Positions 22,246-34,882 of a stretch of 64,000 bases of DNA are shown here, in pieces (positions within the stretch are counted from its first letter, which is position 1; every line of letters starts with the position of its first letter). The stretch comes from Anaeramoeba flamelloides (taxonomy: Eukaryota; Metamonada; Anaeramoebidae), in assembly GCA_027625915.1 (NCBI GenBank), contig JANTQA010000040.1, positions 2,568,348 through 2,632,347 of the forward strand, in the 5' to 3' direction. Under the pieces are notes generated by a model. It had not been told where the DNA came from, searched no databases, and was given only the letters and a program-made list of their open reading frames with translations. A program made the position numbers and the translations under genes.

Positions 22246-22393
22246 TTATACTTCTTGTACAGTTTTTTTAATGACTTTTTTGAACATTTCTTTTTCTGGA
22301 TCATTTACTGAATCCCCCTGAAAAACTTTTGTAATATTTTATGTGGAAAACACATTAACTAACAACTTGGGTGATAAAGGACGACGGTTTTTC
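22246..22393 (-). CDS. possible 3'-terminal exons of an unidentified gene
   Basis: On the minus strand, TTTCACTAG precedes a short phase-0 exon (22367-22393, EKPSSFITQ), then GTTGTTAG opens a 49-bp GT-AG interval, then 22246-22317 encodes GDSVNDPEKEMFKKVIKKTV followed by QEV and stop. The amino-acid make-up is unlike the surrounding noise and the splice sites fit. Upstream exons cannot be identified because a fold-back element (22500-23061) intervenes. It lies head-to-tail with the G-alpha gene, whose start is 257 bp downstream. The protein is not recognised and could be a decayed fragment. Confidence 0.3.
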
Positions 22394-22499
22394 CTAGTGA
22401 AAAAAAAACGAAGTATTTCCCCAAACACTCCAAATAGTATTTGTTGTTGAAATTCGATCAAAACAAGTTTTCTGATTTTTTTTCTAACTCACAAGTTTT

Positions 22500-23061
22500 A
22501 AGGTTTAGAATCCCTGAAATTTGAAAAAAGATTATCTTGTGAAGGGTGTTACCACTTATTAATTTGGTTCTTAGCTGATTGATCTTGTACTTGATATGGA
22601 TTTTAATAGTGGTTCAAAATGGCAATGTTTAACAATTTATTTTTTTTTATTTCCGAAATCCGAATTGAAGAGTGTAGGAATAATTGGCTGGAACTGAATT
22701 TATAAAAAAATGTGGTTTGTAGGTTGGTGATTGAAATTTTTAATTAAATTTAGTTTTATTGGGAGCTTTTAAAAATTTTTATTTTTTCATATGGCTAATT
22801 GAGATAACAGCCAATTAAAATTCTTTTCCACAGCCCAAAATTCAAAAGTTATCCCCTAAACACCGATCAATCTATTAATCTAACACTCTTCAATTCGGAT
22901 TCAGGAAATAAAAAAAAAAAATAAATTGTCAAAAATTGCCATTTTGGACCATTATTAAAATCCATATCAAGTACAAGATCAATCAGCTAAGAACCAAATT
23001 AATAAGTGGTAACACCCTTCACAAGATAATCTTTTTTGAAATTTCAGGGATTGTAATCCTT
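22500..23061. mobile_element. Fold-back element, AAGGTTTACAATC family, copy 2
   Basis: A 562-bp element whose two halves are near-perfect complements over about 190 bp per arm (AATCCCTGAAATTT, GATTATCTTGTGAAGGGTG, TTAGCTGATTGATCTTGTAC, TTCGGATT). It shares its outermost 15 bp and the internal TTAGCTGATTGA block with the 8790-9787 element but differs between them. A 95-codon plus-strand frame inside is a by-product of the arms. Confidence 0.75.
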
Positions 23062-26000
23062 AAGGTACTAGTAAACCAAAAAAATTCTTCAAGTAAATTT
23101 AAACACAAATTCAACAAAAATTTTACGGCATATCTTGAAATTGAAAATGGTGTAAAAAATTTGAGTGTGACAAAAGCAAACTTATTTTTAATGCTATTAT
23201 CAGAAATGAATTATTATTTTTAAAAGTTTCGATCTAATTTTTCTCAAATTTTGAAAATTTCAAAATCAAACATATATCTGAATTATTTCAAAAAAATTAT
23301 TTACTTTGAAATAAGAATAAAATCTTAATACCTGTAAAGGAATTGTATTAAAATAAACTTTACTAATGAAACCACGAAGTTTTTAAAATAACTCAGTTTA
23401 AAAAATTTACTTAATTTCAAAAAAAAATACAATTATTTTAAACTTGAAAAAAATATCTTTTTTGATTCAAAGAACAGTTCAGGTCAATTTTTTCTCTTTA
23501 TTGAATGAAAAAATATGAGAAAAAAATACCAAACCATCAAATTAAAATTCTCCAAAAATTCTTTTTTATAACCTAGAAATTTAAATAATAAAATGTAATT
23601 AAATACCTTCTGATTTGATCATTTATAATCAATGGTTAATTGCCCAATGTTAATTTTCTCAGTGGGTTATTGATAACCCAATGATTAAATGTATCAATAT
23701 CCTTTACAATTATATCCCAATTTTTTTGGAGGAATTTCAAACAGATAAAATAAATTCAAATAAATAAATCTAAGAATAGAATAAAATAATATAATTATCA
23801 AATAACTAATTTTAATATAAATAATTCCTTGTTTATACTCTAAATATTTGAAAAAGAATATTGCCTAATCTTTTAAATTACAAGAAATTTCATAAATATT
23901 TGTAAATAAAATAGAAGAATAATTTTTTAGATCTTTTAAGATTCAATATATGATATATTTTTATTGTATTTTTTAAAATAAGATTAAAGGTTTAAGGCTC
24001 TTTGCTCATACAGAATCCCAGAAATTACCCAAAGTTAGATTTTTATAAAATAAAAATCTTTTTTACAAATTTTTCTTTTTTTAATTTGAGTCTAAAAATA
24101 CAACAAAATCGGATCTTGATCTTTTTACTGAAAATATAATAAGGAAAAATGAACATATTTTAAAAATGATAACTCATTTCTCTAAAGTTGATAAATGAAG
24201 TTGAGTCTAGGTTTTAATTGTATCCTTGTGTAAATAATTACTCTATCACCTTTGGGGAAAAAAATAAGAGTTATTCGCATCTTAACAAAAAAAGATTAAT
24301 ATGCAAACCTCATATTCTTTCTGATATTTTTCTCTTTAGTATTTAAAGTTTACTTTTTTTTTTATAAAATAATATCTTTCTTAACAAACTTTGAGAGATC
24401 ATTCAAAAAAGGTCATCAAATTGCTAGGTTTAATCAATATATTTTATTATTTATATATATAAAAACAATAAGAAAAAAGCTACCAATTAATCGAAAATAA
24501 CAAAGAATATTTCTTTTTTACATATTAAAGAATTTTAAAAAACAAATAAATCATTAAATTCTGGTTATCGAAGAAACTTATTCAACAAAATCCATTCATG
24601 AATATCAGTCTTTTACATCAGTATTCATTGTTTATCTTAGAAAAACTTATAATCAAAATAATTTGAGAACTAAACAATTTTTTTACAGGTATCTGAATCC
24701 AAAACGGGAAAAATTTTCTCTTCATTTTTAATTTCCTTTTTAAAGTAGAACCACAAACCCACAAACTACTTCTTTGAGAACTCTATTTATAAAAGAAAAA
24801 TATGACTAACTGAAGTGAAACTTTTTTCTCATTTATAATTTAAAAATCACTACAATGATAATTTAAACACCAAAAATTAAAGTTAACAAAAACTATACAT
24901 TGGATTTCCGTTATACTTCTTTTATAAATTATTTTTTCAAAGTTATCATAATTTTATGTAATAAAAAAAGGATAGTTTTTAAACTCATTGAAATCTGAAT
25001 ACCCCCTTTTCAAAAATACCGACTTTTCAAAAAAACACCTTTTTTTGGGGTATTTTTTTTATGAAAAAAAGTTGAAATGAATTAATTTTTGATTGAACAT
25101 TAAGTTTGAAAAACGAATAAATGTTAAAGCAATTTGCAGAAAACAATCGGGAATGTATACAAAAACTCAAACATGGAAAAAAAAAAAAAAAAATGATAAA
25201 AAATATTCCAAAAACAGATAAAAAATCAGATTATGAATTTAATTTAGCGATTTCTATTGATTGAAATATTTTGTGCTATTTTAAAATTTAAAAATATGTT
25301 TTCTTTTTAGACTATTAAAAAAATACTAGAAAATTATACCTCGACTAGTTCAATTAAAAAATTCAAAAATTTTACAATTAAAAATGATAAAAATATTACT
25401 GAAAAATTTCATTTTTTATTCAATCCCTATTAATATCTATTAAAGTTGTAAACCTTTTTGAAAATTGTTATGTATAATAATGTTTATTATATGAGTGTAT
25501 TTCAAAAATACAAAATTTAGAGATTTTTTTTTGAAGAAATTTTCCTTGTCTTGTTGCGAAATGAATTTCGGAATAAACCCACCTGTAGTTTCTTAAAGTG
25601 GAGGCCTGAAGAATATTCATTTAATTATTTAATAATTATGAGCAGATCTGCCTATTTTGGCATAAATTAGAGTTTATTTGAGGTTTTGCTATCAATTTGT
25701 ACAATCCTAATATTTATTTAAGTTTTTTGATTGAAAGAATTATATTTTGAATAAATCTAATTTAATTATCCATCATTCTAAAAAGTATATCGTGATACAT
25801 TTTCAAACTTTAATTCTCAAATAAAAGGAAATTATTCTTCAAAATCAAAACAATTTTCCTAATTTTAACAATTAAAAACGATCTCGGTACTTATTTTCAT
25901 GAAGAAGCGAATGTCAACTCATGAATAAAGGTTTGAAAATTTTTATTTATTGTTTTCATCAAGTTACTTTGTTACTTCTTTTAATTAACTTTATGTTTAT

Positions 26001-26893
26001 TGTTTCTCTGTAGTATTCCAATTAAAAATAGTCAGGATCTTTTTTTTATTATTTCTAATTTCTTCACAAGTAGTCAATTTAATTCTTCAATACCAAAACC
26101 TAATCACTGAAACTAAAGAAAATGTTTAATGTTTGTACTCTATCTTTAGATTCATTTTGTATTTATGTTCTTATAAGGTAAAAAGCAAAAAAAAGAAAAA
26201 ACTAAAGTTTCTATTGTCAAGTCTAATTACTTTCTTCAAACCTAGAAACTATTGCAAGGAAATTATACTCCACTGTTCCAAGAATAATTTTTGAATCTCA
26301 AATGATTCGATCTTAATATTTTTTTTTAAAATAAAAAGATCTTTTAAACTAAACAGATAATTAATGAATCATTAAGTTTTTTTGATATTTTTCTAAATAA
26401 ATTGTTCAATTGGTAAAAGGAGGGTTATTATTTGATAATATGGAAGAAAAAATTTATTCTGATCAAATTCCATTCGTTTTTTTTTAAAATCAATATTTTA
26501 ATTCTGGAAGGATTAGGTAATTAAACTGTAATTATACTGAATTAAAAAACCATCTTTATAGAGTCTATGTATATTCTCATCTCTTTGGGTAGAGGTCAAA
26601 AGAATTACCGAATCAAACATACGATTTTCGAAAGAATAACTTTTAAAAAAGTTTAAAAATATCCAAAACTCGGGAAAAGTTTTGGTCTATTGAGCCAAAA
26701 TCAAAACTGTTGAAAGCAATTAGTCTCATTTTAAGAAAATAATTACAAATCATTTTTTATTTATTACAATTTTCCAAAAATTGATCATTTCAACTAAAAC
26801 ACAAAAAAAAATAGAACTCACTTTCAGAAATCCCAAAGGAAGTTTACTACTTTAAGCAAAAAAAAAAAAGAAGATCCAAAAAACGAGACAATT
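23062..26893. other. gene-free stretch
   Basis: No supported gene over 3.8 kb. A 16-bp perfect palindrome GGGTTATTGATAACCC lies near 23660. A segment at about 25575-25700 weakly resembles 49883-50000 inside the transposon of the calcium-sensor intron. The rest is homopolymer-rich AT sequence. Confidence 0.5.
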
Positions 26894-28357
26894 ATGAAGA
26901 CTATAAAATTAGATTCCAATGAAGTACGCTTGCATCAGATCTTATCGGTCTTGCGTGTCCAACTAAAGGAAGCCTTAACCCCACAAACTCATGATCACGA
27001 ATCACTAGAATTCTTTGGCGATTCAGTTTTAAGGGAAAGGGTCTGCCGTTATTTGGTTAATAGTCGCTATAAGCATCTTGATTCTCGCAATTTTCATTTG
27101 TTGATTGAGGCTTGTATTTGCAACAAAAATTTGGAAACGTGCTTTGACATTGCAAGAATTGAAGAGCTTGTTTACCTCCCAACAAGCAAAATTCAAAACT
27201 ATCAAGCAGGCAAGCAAAGGGGCCCTTTGCAAACAAACAGAACCCCAATTAATAGCCGATCTAAAGACTATTTAAGGAAACAAAATAACCGTTCCCCCTC
27301 CCGTTTTAACAAATTGTTAACATTACTTCCTCTGAAATCAAAGGCAGACATTGTCGAGGCATTAATTGGCAAACTGTCTTCATTTATGTTTCAAAAAAAT
27401 GAAATTCAAAACACCTTATTTAAACACTATCGTTTAGCACTGCAATTGCTACTGAAGCTGTGTATCCAAAACGGAGAAAAAGAGTTCTTAAAAACGAATT
27501 ATCATTATTATCAAAAAAAGAAAACAAAGTGCAATTTCAATTCTAAATCCAATTACTGTCAACGACACAATCTCTTAAATAACAAAAGTAATATTAGCAC
27601 CAACACCAACACCAACACCAACACCAACACTAACACTAGCACTAACACAAACACTAACACCAACACCAACACCAACACCAACACGATTAATGTTAATAAA
27701 TTAAAAAAAAATAATATTAATCAAAATTCAAATAAAAATATAAATATCGGCATTGATATCGATAAATTAAAAAAGAATCCAAGCACAAGTAGCAAGTATA
27801 ATAAAAAAATTAAAACCAAGAGTTGTTCGCCTCAAACAAAATCAGAAAAGTCCCCTTCAATATTAATAAATAAATCTTCGAATAAAATACGTGCATCACA
27901 CCACCATCATCATCAAAACCAACGTCTTAATCAGAAATGGGCAAACAATTACAACAAACAGAATTTAATTCAAAAGAAAAACACGAAACTAAGATATACA
28001 AATAATTACCAAAAGAAATTTATCAAAAATAGATCTAAACCACAAATTAAACAAGCCACCAAAAAGAATACAATTGGAAAAGAAAAATTTTCAAAGCAAC
28101 AAAAAGATCCCAATATAGAAAGAGCTTTTTTCGAAAAAATATTAAAAAAAGATAGTCCATTAGTAAAAATAATTAAAAATGAAGCTACAAGTACCAAAAG
28201 TAACATTCAGAAACAACAACTGTCTATTCTATTAATATTAGATACTTACATTCAAAACTCTCAATCATGCAAATCTTTAAAAATCAAGAACATGAAGCCA
28301 TATTTAAACAATAAAGAAGAAGAAATTATCAAATCTGATTTAGATAACTTTCTTTAA
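26894..28357 (+). CDS. RNase III-domain protein with long low-complexity tail
   Basis: A 487-residue intronless frame. Residues about 10-180 form one RNase III domain: signature HESLEFFGDSVL (35-46) with candidate metal-binding Glu39 and Asp43, and KSKADIVEALIGKL with Asp152 and Glu155, so all four catalytic acidic positions are present. A basic insert (about 105-140) separates the two halves. The tail (190-487) has a Thr-Asn repeat coded by a hexamer ACCAAC array (about 27597-27684), a run of five His, and many Lys/Asn/Gln. No second RNase III domain, PAZ, helicase or dsRNA-binding domain is visible, so it is not a canonical Dicer; single-domain enzymes act as homodimers on double-stranded RNA. 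A corrupted copy of the tail lies at 62490-63417. The ATG at 26894 is the first in frame after stops. Confidence 0.78.
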   Translation: MKTIKLDSNEVRLHQILSVLRVQLKEALTPQTHDHESLEFFGDSVLRERVCRYLVNSRYKHLDSRNFHLLIEACICNKNLETCFDIARIEELVYLPTSKIQNYQAGKQRGPLQTNRTPINSRSKDYLRKQNNRSPSRFNKLLTLLPLKSKADIVEALIGKLSSFMFQKNEIQNTLFKHYRLALQLLLKLCIQNGEKEFLKTNYHYYQKKKTKCNFNSKSNYCQRHNLLNNKSNISTNTNTNTNTNTNTSTNTNTNTNTNTNTNTINVNKLKKNNINQNSNKNINIGIDIDKLKKNPSTSSKYNKKIKTKSCSPQTKSEKSPSILINKSSNKIRASHHHHHQNQRLNQKWANNYNKQNLIQKKNTKLRYTNNYQKKFIKNRSKPQIKQATKKNTIGKEKFSKQQKDPNIERAFFEKILKKDSPLVKIIKNEATSTKSNIQKQQLSILLILDTYIQNSQSCKSLKIKNMKPYLNNKEEEIIKSDLDNFL

Positions 28358-28403
28358 TCACAAATACATAAGCCCACATATGAAACTAAGCTAATTCCCA
28401 TCA

Positions 28404-28490
28404 TTCTATTTATATTTATATTTATAATTAATATTTATATTTATAAACAATATTTATATTTATAGCTATATCAATATTTTATATTTAAGT
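28404..28490. repeat. TATTTATAT-type minisatellite
   Basis: Irregular tandem array of TATTTATA/ATATTTA units 50 bp downstream of the RNase III stop codon, in the likely 3' flank. Confidence 0.7.
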
Positions 28491-29995
28491 TTATACAGTC
28501 GTTAGCAAAATTAAAACAATTCTATCAATCAAGACAAACACCGGAATCAATGGAACAGAAGGATTTATATTGTACAGAGATCCTAATTAAGAAAGGGAAA
28601 CAAATATTTTATCAAAATTGAAAAAAAAAAATTCTTTTTTTTTTTGTAAAAATGTTTAAAAGTTATTTGGTTCATAAAATTTTATAAAAGTATGATTCAT
28701 ACATAAAAATGATTTTTAAAGAACATATTTAAAAATTTACAATTCTTTTACATGTTCTTTTTTACACATTTAAAAAACGTATGAAAATTGTTTTAAAATT
28801 TTTTGATTCAAAACTAAAAAATTGATAAAAATCAATTATTTCCCTTTCTCTCACAATTAACTTTTTGTACCATGATTTTTTTTTTAATTGGATCATTTCC
28901 AAATCAAAATTCAAAAATTTCTGGTTTCTCTTAATGATAGCAATAATGATACTTTTGTTTAATGCTGTATTTATTTTATTTATGAACGTTGATAATTTAA
29001 TGGGAAATTATGTGGATTTTATATATTTGTTAGTTTGTAATGACTTTCAAATTTATATTTATATATATATAAATTAAACACAATTTTGAATTTATTGGTG
29101 AAAAAAATAATATTAAATTCTATATTAAAAAATCCATTATGATTAATTAGAAATTAATTTTAATTTTTTTAAAAAAAAATTCATCTTATTACCAGTCCTA
29201 AACAATTCATCAACTATTTCTTTCTCTATATATTGATTTAATAGTACCAAAATAAATATCAAAACAATTCTTAATAAAAATTAAATATATTTTGATCATC
29301 ATAAAAAATAACAACATTAATATCATTAATTATCTTTGTGGAAATATTTAGTGTTATATGTTATCTTCTTAATAATCAAAACAATATTTAATATTAAAAA
29401 TTTTGGGAAAAAAGACAAAAAAAAGTTTACTTTAAATAAAGATCCTATTATTTTCAACTTTATTTTTTTTTTTTTTTTTTTTTTTTGGTTGTGCGTGGTA
29501 ATTATAAAAAGAAAAAATTCAAGAAAAGGAATACTCAACAAGGGTCAATTCTTGTAAAACATCAAATTTTTCTTCTTGTTTTCTTTTGTTTTTATGTCAA
29601 ATATCAAAAATTTAGAGGGCTATGTTTAAAAAGGTGTTATTGTAATTTTCTTAAAGCCGTTTCAAGACTACTAGAGAATTTTTTCCATTGAAAATTTTGA
29701 TACTAGCCAATAATTTTAAAAGGATAAACAGTAGAACATGAAACTGGAATTTGAGAAAAAGTTCGTTAATATGAAAAATAATCTGGTGATAATGTCAAAA
29801 ACAATTCAATTTTTTTAAAGAGCAAACCTCCTGTGGTTTTCTCAGAGAATGTTCTATGTTTATAGTCTTTTTGAAATCTGGAAATTTATTGTAAGAATAT
29901 CGCACAATTTTCTTTATTATAAGTTCATATTGAGAAAAAACGTTCAAATGTGAGATTTCTTATTCTTGTATTTAATATTTGACGAGTTTTGGTTA

Positions 29996-30519
29996 CAGCC
30001 GTTCCAACTCTACCTTGGAATCCGCGATAAACAGAAAATTCATTTTCTTGATCATACTGGACTTTTTATAACAGGATTTTATGGTTATGTGATATCCTAT
30101 TACAAGCCGTGAAATTTTATAATAGAACAAAAATTTCCAATAGAGAAAATATGAGAATTTGAATTTTTGACTATAAACCTTTCTGAATGATCGATAATTT
30201 TTAAAAAAATTTGAAGGTTTGTGGTGGATCCATAATTTCAGAATACCTTAAAATCAAAAGGTAAGACCATTTTAAAGAAATCATTTAATTTGATCTTCGA
30301 TCTTTGGAAGCTTTGTTTTGAATTTTTAAATTTATTTCAAAAACAACAAGATTTTAATCTCAGGCTTTGAATAAATAAGAAATTTTTTTAAAAAACCTAT
30401 GCTAAGCCATAACATTTATATAATAGAGTAAAATAGAAGATTTTTTTTTTTTGTATTTAACCGAGACAAAAAGTCAATTTCTATGTCTTTTAAAGTTAAA
30501 GGTAGGTTTGAAACGGCTG
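29996..30519. mobile_element. TA-flanked element with CAGCCGTT ends
   Basis: CAGCCGTTCCAACTCTACC at the left and the complement of GGTAGGTTTGAAACGGCTG at the right form 19-bp inverted ends with a few mismatches. TA is present on both sides. Length 524 bp, no coding frame; consistent with a Tc1/mariner-type MITE. Confidence 0.65.
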
Positions 30520-31385
30520 TACTCATTTTCGAAACAATAGATCAAATTTAGTGAGCTATTTTTCATGGGAGTGTTAAGATTCTTTGAGAAAAAAAAAGAA
30601 TTTAAAAAAATTCTTTTAGGGAAGTAGTATTTTTTAAAAAGAAAACGAAATCTTATAAAGATCTCAAAAAATATTTTTTTTTTGTAATTTATGTTTTTTG
30701 GCTGATACAAAATGGATTAATTAACCCCATTTAAACAATTTATTGATTTGAAATATTTTTTGAAATCCAAAATCTACATATTTCCAACAAAAAACTAAAA
30801 AAAGTAACTTATTATTTTTATTAACAATTAAGTTTTTACTTGAAAAATGTAAAATATATTTTTTTCGTTTTTTGTTGGAAAATCATGGTTTTATATAAGA
30901 ATATGTTTTATTTTGTTATTATTGTTTATTTTTATTCAACCACATTCTAAAAATTTGGACACACCCAAAATCAAAAGTTGGCATATAAAATATTTCATTT
31001 ATTATATTTTTACAAACATAATATTAAACAAAATATAAGTTACGCACTTATTAAAGTTTGTATAGTTAATAGTTTTTACCAAAATAAACTAAAACAATTT
31101 AAAATCAAAAATATAAAAATTAGAGTGTCCAAAATTGCGAAACGGGCGGAATAAATAATTGCCTTAATAAATTTATTGAAATTTCATAAAGAATTGTTGA
31201 TCAATCAAATAAAAAATTACCACAACTTATTGTATGTGATATTTTTATTTAAAAAAACCCAAAACGAAGTTTCTATTAAACATTGAAATATAATTACAGA
31301 TTTAATGAAATATTTTATGTTACTGGGAAAAAATGAAATCAAAATAAAATAAAAAAGACAAAAAATGAAATATTTTTTAATATTA

Positions 31386-31581
31386 CAGTCAGTTCCACTT
31401 TTAAGGCACAAACTTTCAACGAAATTTAAGGTACAAAAAAAATCTCAAATTAAGGCACAAAATTCTGATTCTAGTAAAATAAATTGTAAAATATAAAATT
31501 ACAAATTTTATGCCTTAATTTGAGATTTTTTTGTGCCTTAAATTTTGTTGAAAGTTTATGTCTTAAAAGCGGAACCGACTG
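31386..31581. mobile_element. MITE family A, copy 2
   Basis: Starts CAGTCAGTTCCACTTTTAAG and ends GCGGAACCGACTG, TA on both sides, 196 bp. Very close to copies 1 and 4 in the left half. Confidence 0.85.
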
Positions 31582-31749
31582 TATTCAAAAATCGGAAATA
31601 ATTCCAAATTGTATGTAATTATAGTATTGTTTTTATTTTAACTTTTTAAATTGTGTCAAAATATTTAGAATTTAATTTGTTTCAATTTAAATCTCAACCT
31701 ATAAAACTAAATGGGAGTATATGTATTTAAACAAATGAAAATTTTATCA

Positions 31750-33310
31750 AAGATTAACTCATTTTTTCAAGGGTATTCTGATATTATAATTAATTTATTA
31801 TTCTTTAAAGTTTTTAAAAAGTTAATTTCTTATTTAGAGAATTTTTAAAAAAATTTAAAAAGAATTTTCAATTTTGAAAAATATTTTTAACGGATTTTTG
31901 TATTATTCAAAAGAATATTTAAAAAATTAAAATCCATTTTGGAATTAATTAAAATTTATTTTGTTTTTTGAGGATAAAATTGCTTAATTCCCCACTAACT
32001 TCATAAGAAAATTTTATTTTGAAAAAATCTAATTTTATCTTTTATAGTGAAACATAGCTTATAAGTACAATTTTGTAAAAGGTATTAAAGCTATTATTTT
32101 TATAAACTAATTAAATCAATATAAATATTCTTTAAGATACCGAATAAATCGATTTATTGGATAACTACAGTCAGTTTCACATTTAAGGCACAAACTTTTA
32201 ACGAAATTTAAGGCACAAAAAAATCTCAAATTAAAGCACAATTTTTTAGAATTTTAATATTCACAAATTATTTTACTAGAATTTGAAATCATGTGCTTTA
32301 ATTTGAGATTTTTTTTGTACCTTAAATTTCGTACAAAGTTTGTGCCTTAAAAACGAAACTGACTGTAAAAGAATTATCCCAAAAAAAAAAAGAAAAAGAA
32401 AAGGAATTTAAATATTAATAATCCTGTCAACAAAGATTATCTATTGTGTTATAATGATGTATAATGATAATAAATACAGACATTATCTTTTGATAAATTA
32501 GAAACATAATGAATTAAAATTTTTCTCTTTAAAAAATGGAAAAAATAAGTTACCTGAAAAGATAAAGTCCTATTTGTTTAAAAATATTCATTAAAGGTAT
32601 CGTTACTCTCTAAAAATTCTGAAATATTTTATTATATTTTATTGGTGATATTCTCTACTTAAAAATTTTATAGATGTCAAGTGCATCAAAAAATTCTGAT
32701 CGACTAAGAAACCTCATTAATTAAAAAGTTTTCAGTGAGATGTATTTTTTTACTATTTTTTTAGGAAAAATAAGCCTTTAAATACATTTTATTTCTTGAA
32801 TTATAAAAATGATTTGATCCTATTTATTACCATTTTCCTTTATTATAACACAATAGATAGTCTTTGTTGACAAGATTATTAATAAAACAATTGTTTTTCT
32901 TTTTCTTTTTTTTGGGATAATTCTTTTAGTTATCCAGAAAATTGATTTATTCTTGAGATTGAAAAATATTTATATTATTTTAAGAATTATAGTTATAAAT
33001 ATTCAATTTTTAAAGTCATTTTGAAATTTTACTTAGAAATTGCGTTTTTATTATAAGATAAAATTTGATTTTTCCAAAATAAAATTTTCTTATGTGGATA
33101 TTTTGGAATTATGATAATTATATCCTCAAAATTCAAAATCATTTTTTTTCTGACAAAAATCATTTGAATTGCTATAATGGTTCTTGTGGATAAGAGAAAA
33201 TTATTTATTGAAATTATTTTTAAATTTTAAAAATTCTATTAACTATTTTTTTTTTTCATTTTTGGAAAACCAGAAAACAATCTTTCTCAAACTTTAAAGA
33301 ATAAAAAATT
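31750..33310. repeat. large imperfect inverted repeat (arms ~0.6-0.7 kb)
   Basis: The left arm (about 31790-32540) is mirrored by the right arm (about 32790-33310). Examples are ATAAGAAAATTTTATTTTG against its complement, TTATCTATTGTGTTATAATG against CATTATAACACAATAGATA, and GGGATAATTCTTTT against AAGAATTATCCC. The centre carries AAGTGCATCAAAAAATTCTG. A family A MITE interrupts the left arm. The centre and right arm recur at 46350-47580, so this is a mobile fold-back-like unit rather than a local accident. Confidence 0.65.
32168..32365. mobile_element. MITE family A, copy 3 (nested)
   Basis: Starts CAGTCAGTTTCACATTTAAG, ends GAAACTGACTG, TA flanks, 198 bp. Inserted in the left arm of the large inverted repeat, so it is the younger event. 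Confidence 0.85.
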
Positions 33311-34409
33311 TTTAGATAATGAGATCAATTTCATTGATAAAAATTTGTTAAGTTTCATATAGATAATCATTCATTTAATCACCTATACCCCCAATCAGTT
33401 TCATTGACAGAGATTTGGAATTAAATATTAATAATTTATAAATATAACAAAATAAAAAATTTTTCTTTCGGAATCAAGACCTGACAACATAAAACTAAAA
33501 TTATCTGTTTTATCATTTTCAAGAAACAACTTAATTGTTAATAAAAACAATAGAGATATTTTTTTAATTTTATATTTGTAATATTTGAATTTTGGATTTC
33601 TGCAAATATACTAATTTTAATAAATTGTTTAAATGAGGTTAATTCATCCATTTCCTAAGACAAAACACAAATTACAAAAAAAAATTTTTTACATCAAAAC
33701 AATATTTCATTTTATTTTTTAAATATGACTACTCCCTTAAGGACTACGTTCCCAACTTGGCTGTGTGTGTGTATGTGTGTTTAGTTAATGTGTTATTTTG
33801 TATACCTTCTCCAAAAGAATTATCATTCTGAAGAAATTTGACAAACAATTACTTGTTTCAAAGTTAAAATCAACAACTAACACCAAAAAATAATTTATTG
33901 AAATATCTCTTTGAGTTTGGAATTTTATAAAAAAGATTTTTGGCTTTTTTCAAGTCATATTGAAAATATGAAAACATTATAAACTTGTAAAAGTGATAAT
34001 AAAAAAGCTTAAGAACAGCTTAAGGAATTACTATTGTGTTTATAGATTTGGAATTGGAAATATTAAAATTGTAAAGCAAATATTGACAGGATCTCAGAAC
34101 AGTGAATTCATGAAAATTTTTCGTATTGTGATAATTTCCATTTTTTTGAAAAGTAAATTCTCAGTGTGTACAATTTAACAGAGTTTTAGGAAGACTTTCA
34201 AAGGTGTTTTTATTAATAGTTTCACCTTTTCTTCTGAAAACCTTGTCCTTAATTGTTTGAGTTTCTTTAAAAAAAAATTTATCTACAAAACAAATTTGCT
34301 TTTCTGGAGGTTTTTTGACGATCAATATTTTTTGATACTTCACAATAATAAAATTTTTATGTAGAGAATATCACCAAAAAAATGTTTTATAATTTTGATT
34401 ATTGTTGTA

Positions 34410-34882
34410 CAGTGATCAAAATAATGCGTGCATAAAGACTCTAATCCGTGTTTCAAAATCTTATCCGTACTTTTTTTTCTTCTTGTGCCAAGGCAACATC
34501 CAATCCACTACCCAATAGTATACCTAAGTTCAAATCAATTTTGAAAGTAAAGGTCTCGTTATTTTCAGCAAAATTTAAATAATTAACTGAAAATAGTTGA
34601 AAATTTTCATAATAATCTCAATTTTCTCTCGAGTTTTTTTTGAATTTTTTTGATTTTTTCTCCACAATTTACTTCTATTTCGAGATAAAATTTCCAATTT
34701 GATCCTTCATTTTTAGAATTTCTTTTTAAATAATAGAACTTTAAGAAACCATTACAGTATTTTTTAGGGTTTGTTATCAGTTTCTTTGATTGGTTAATGT
34801 ATAGGTCTTCTATAACAAAAAAAACACGCTTTTTATTTTGAAACATTCATTAAATTGTTTTGCATGCTTTATTTTGGTACAG
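34410..34882. mobile_element. TA-flanked element with CAGTGATCAAAATAATGC end, copy 1
   Basis: The left end CAGTGATCAAAATAATGCG and the complement of the right end (CTGTACCAAAATAAAGCATG) are related, with a mirrored GTTTCAAAAT block about 40 bp inside each. The interior (GATCCTTCATTTTTAGAATT, AATAATAGAACTTTAAGAA, CTTCTATAACAAAAAAAACA) is shared with 53015-54376. No intact transposase frame. Confidence 0.65.

Noticed and set aside
22936-23223. 95-codon plus-strand frame
   Set aside because: Most of it lies in the right arm of a fold-back element and its flank; no homology or conserved frame.
27029-27248. Minus-strand frames inside the RNase III gene
   Set aside because: Shadows of the coding strand; no independent support.
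30950-31140. Possible MITE bordered by TTGGACACACC and GAGTGTCCAAAA
   Set aside because: The inverted words are short and the ends and target duplication could not be fixed.
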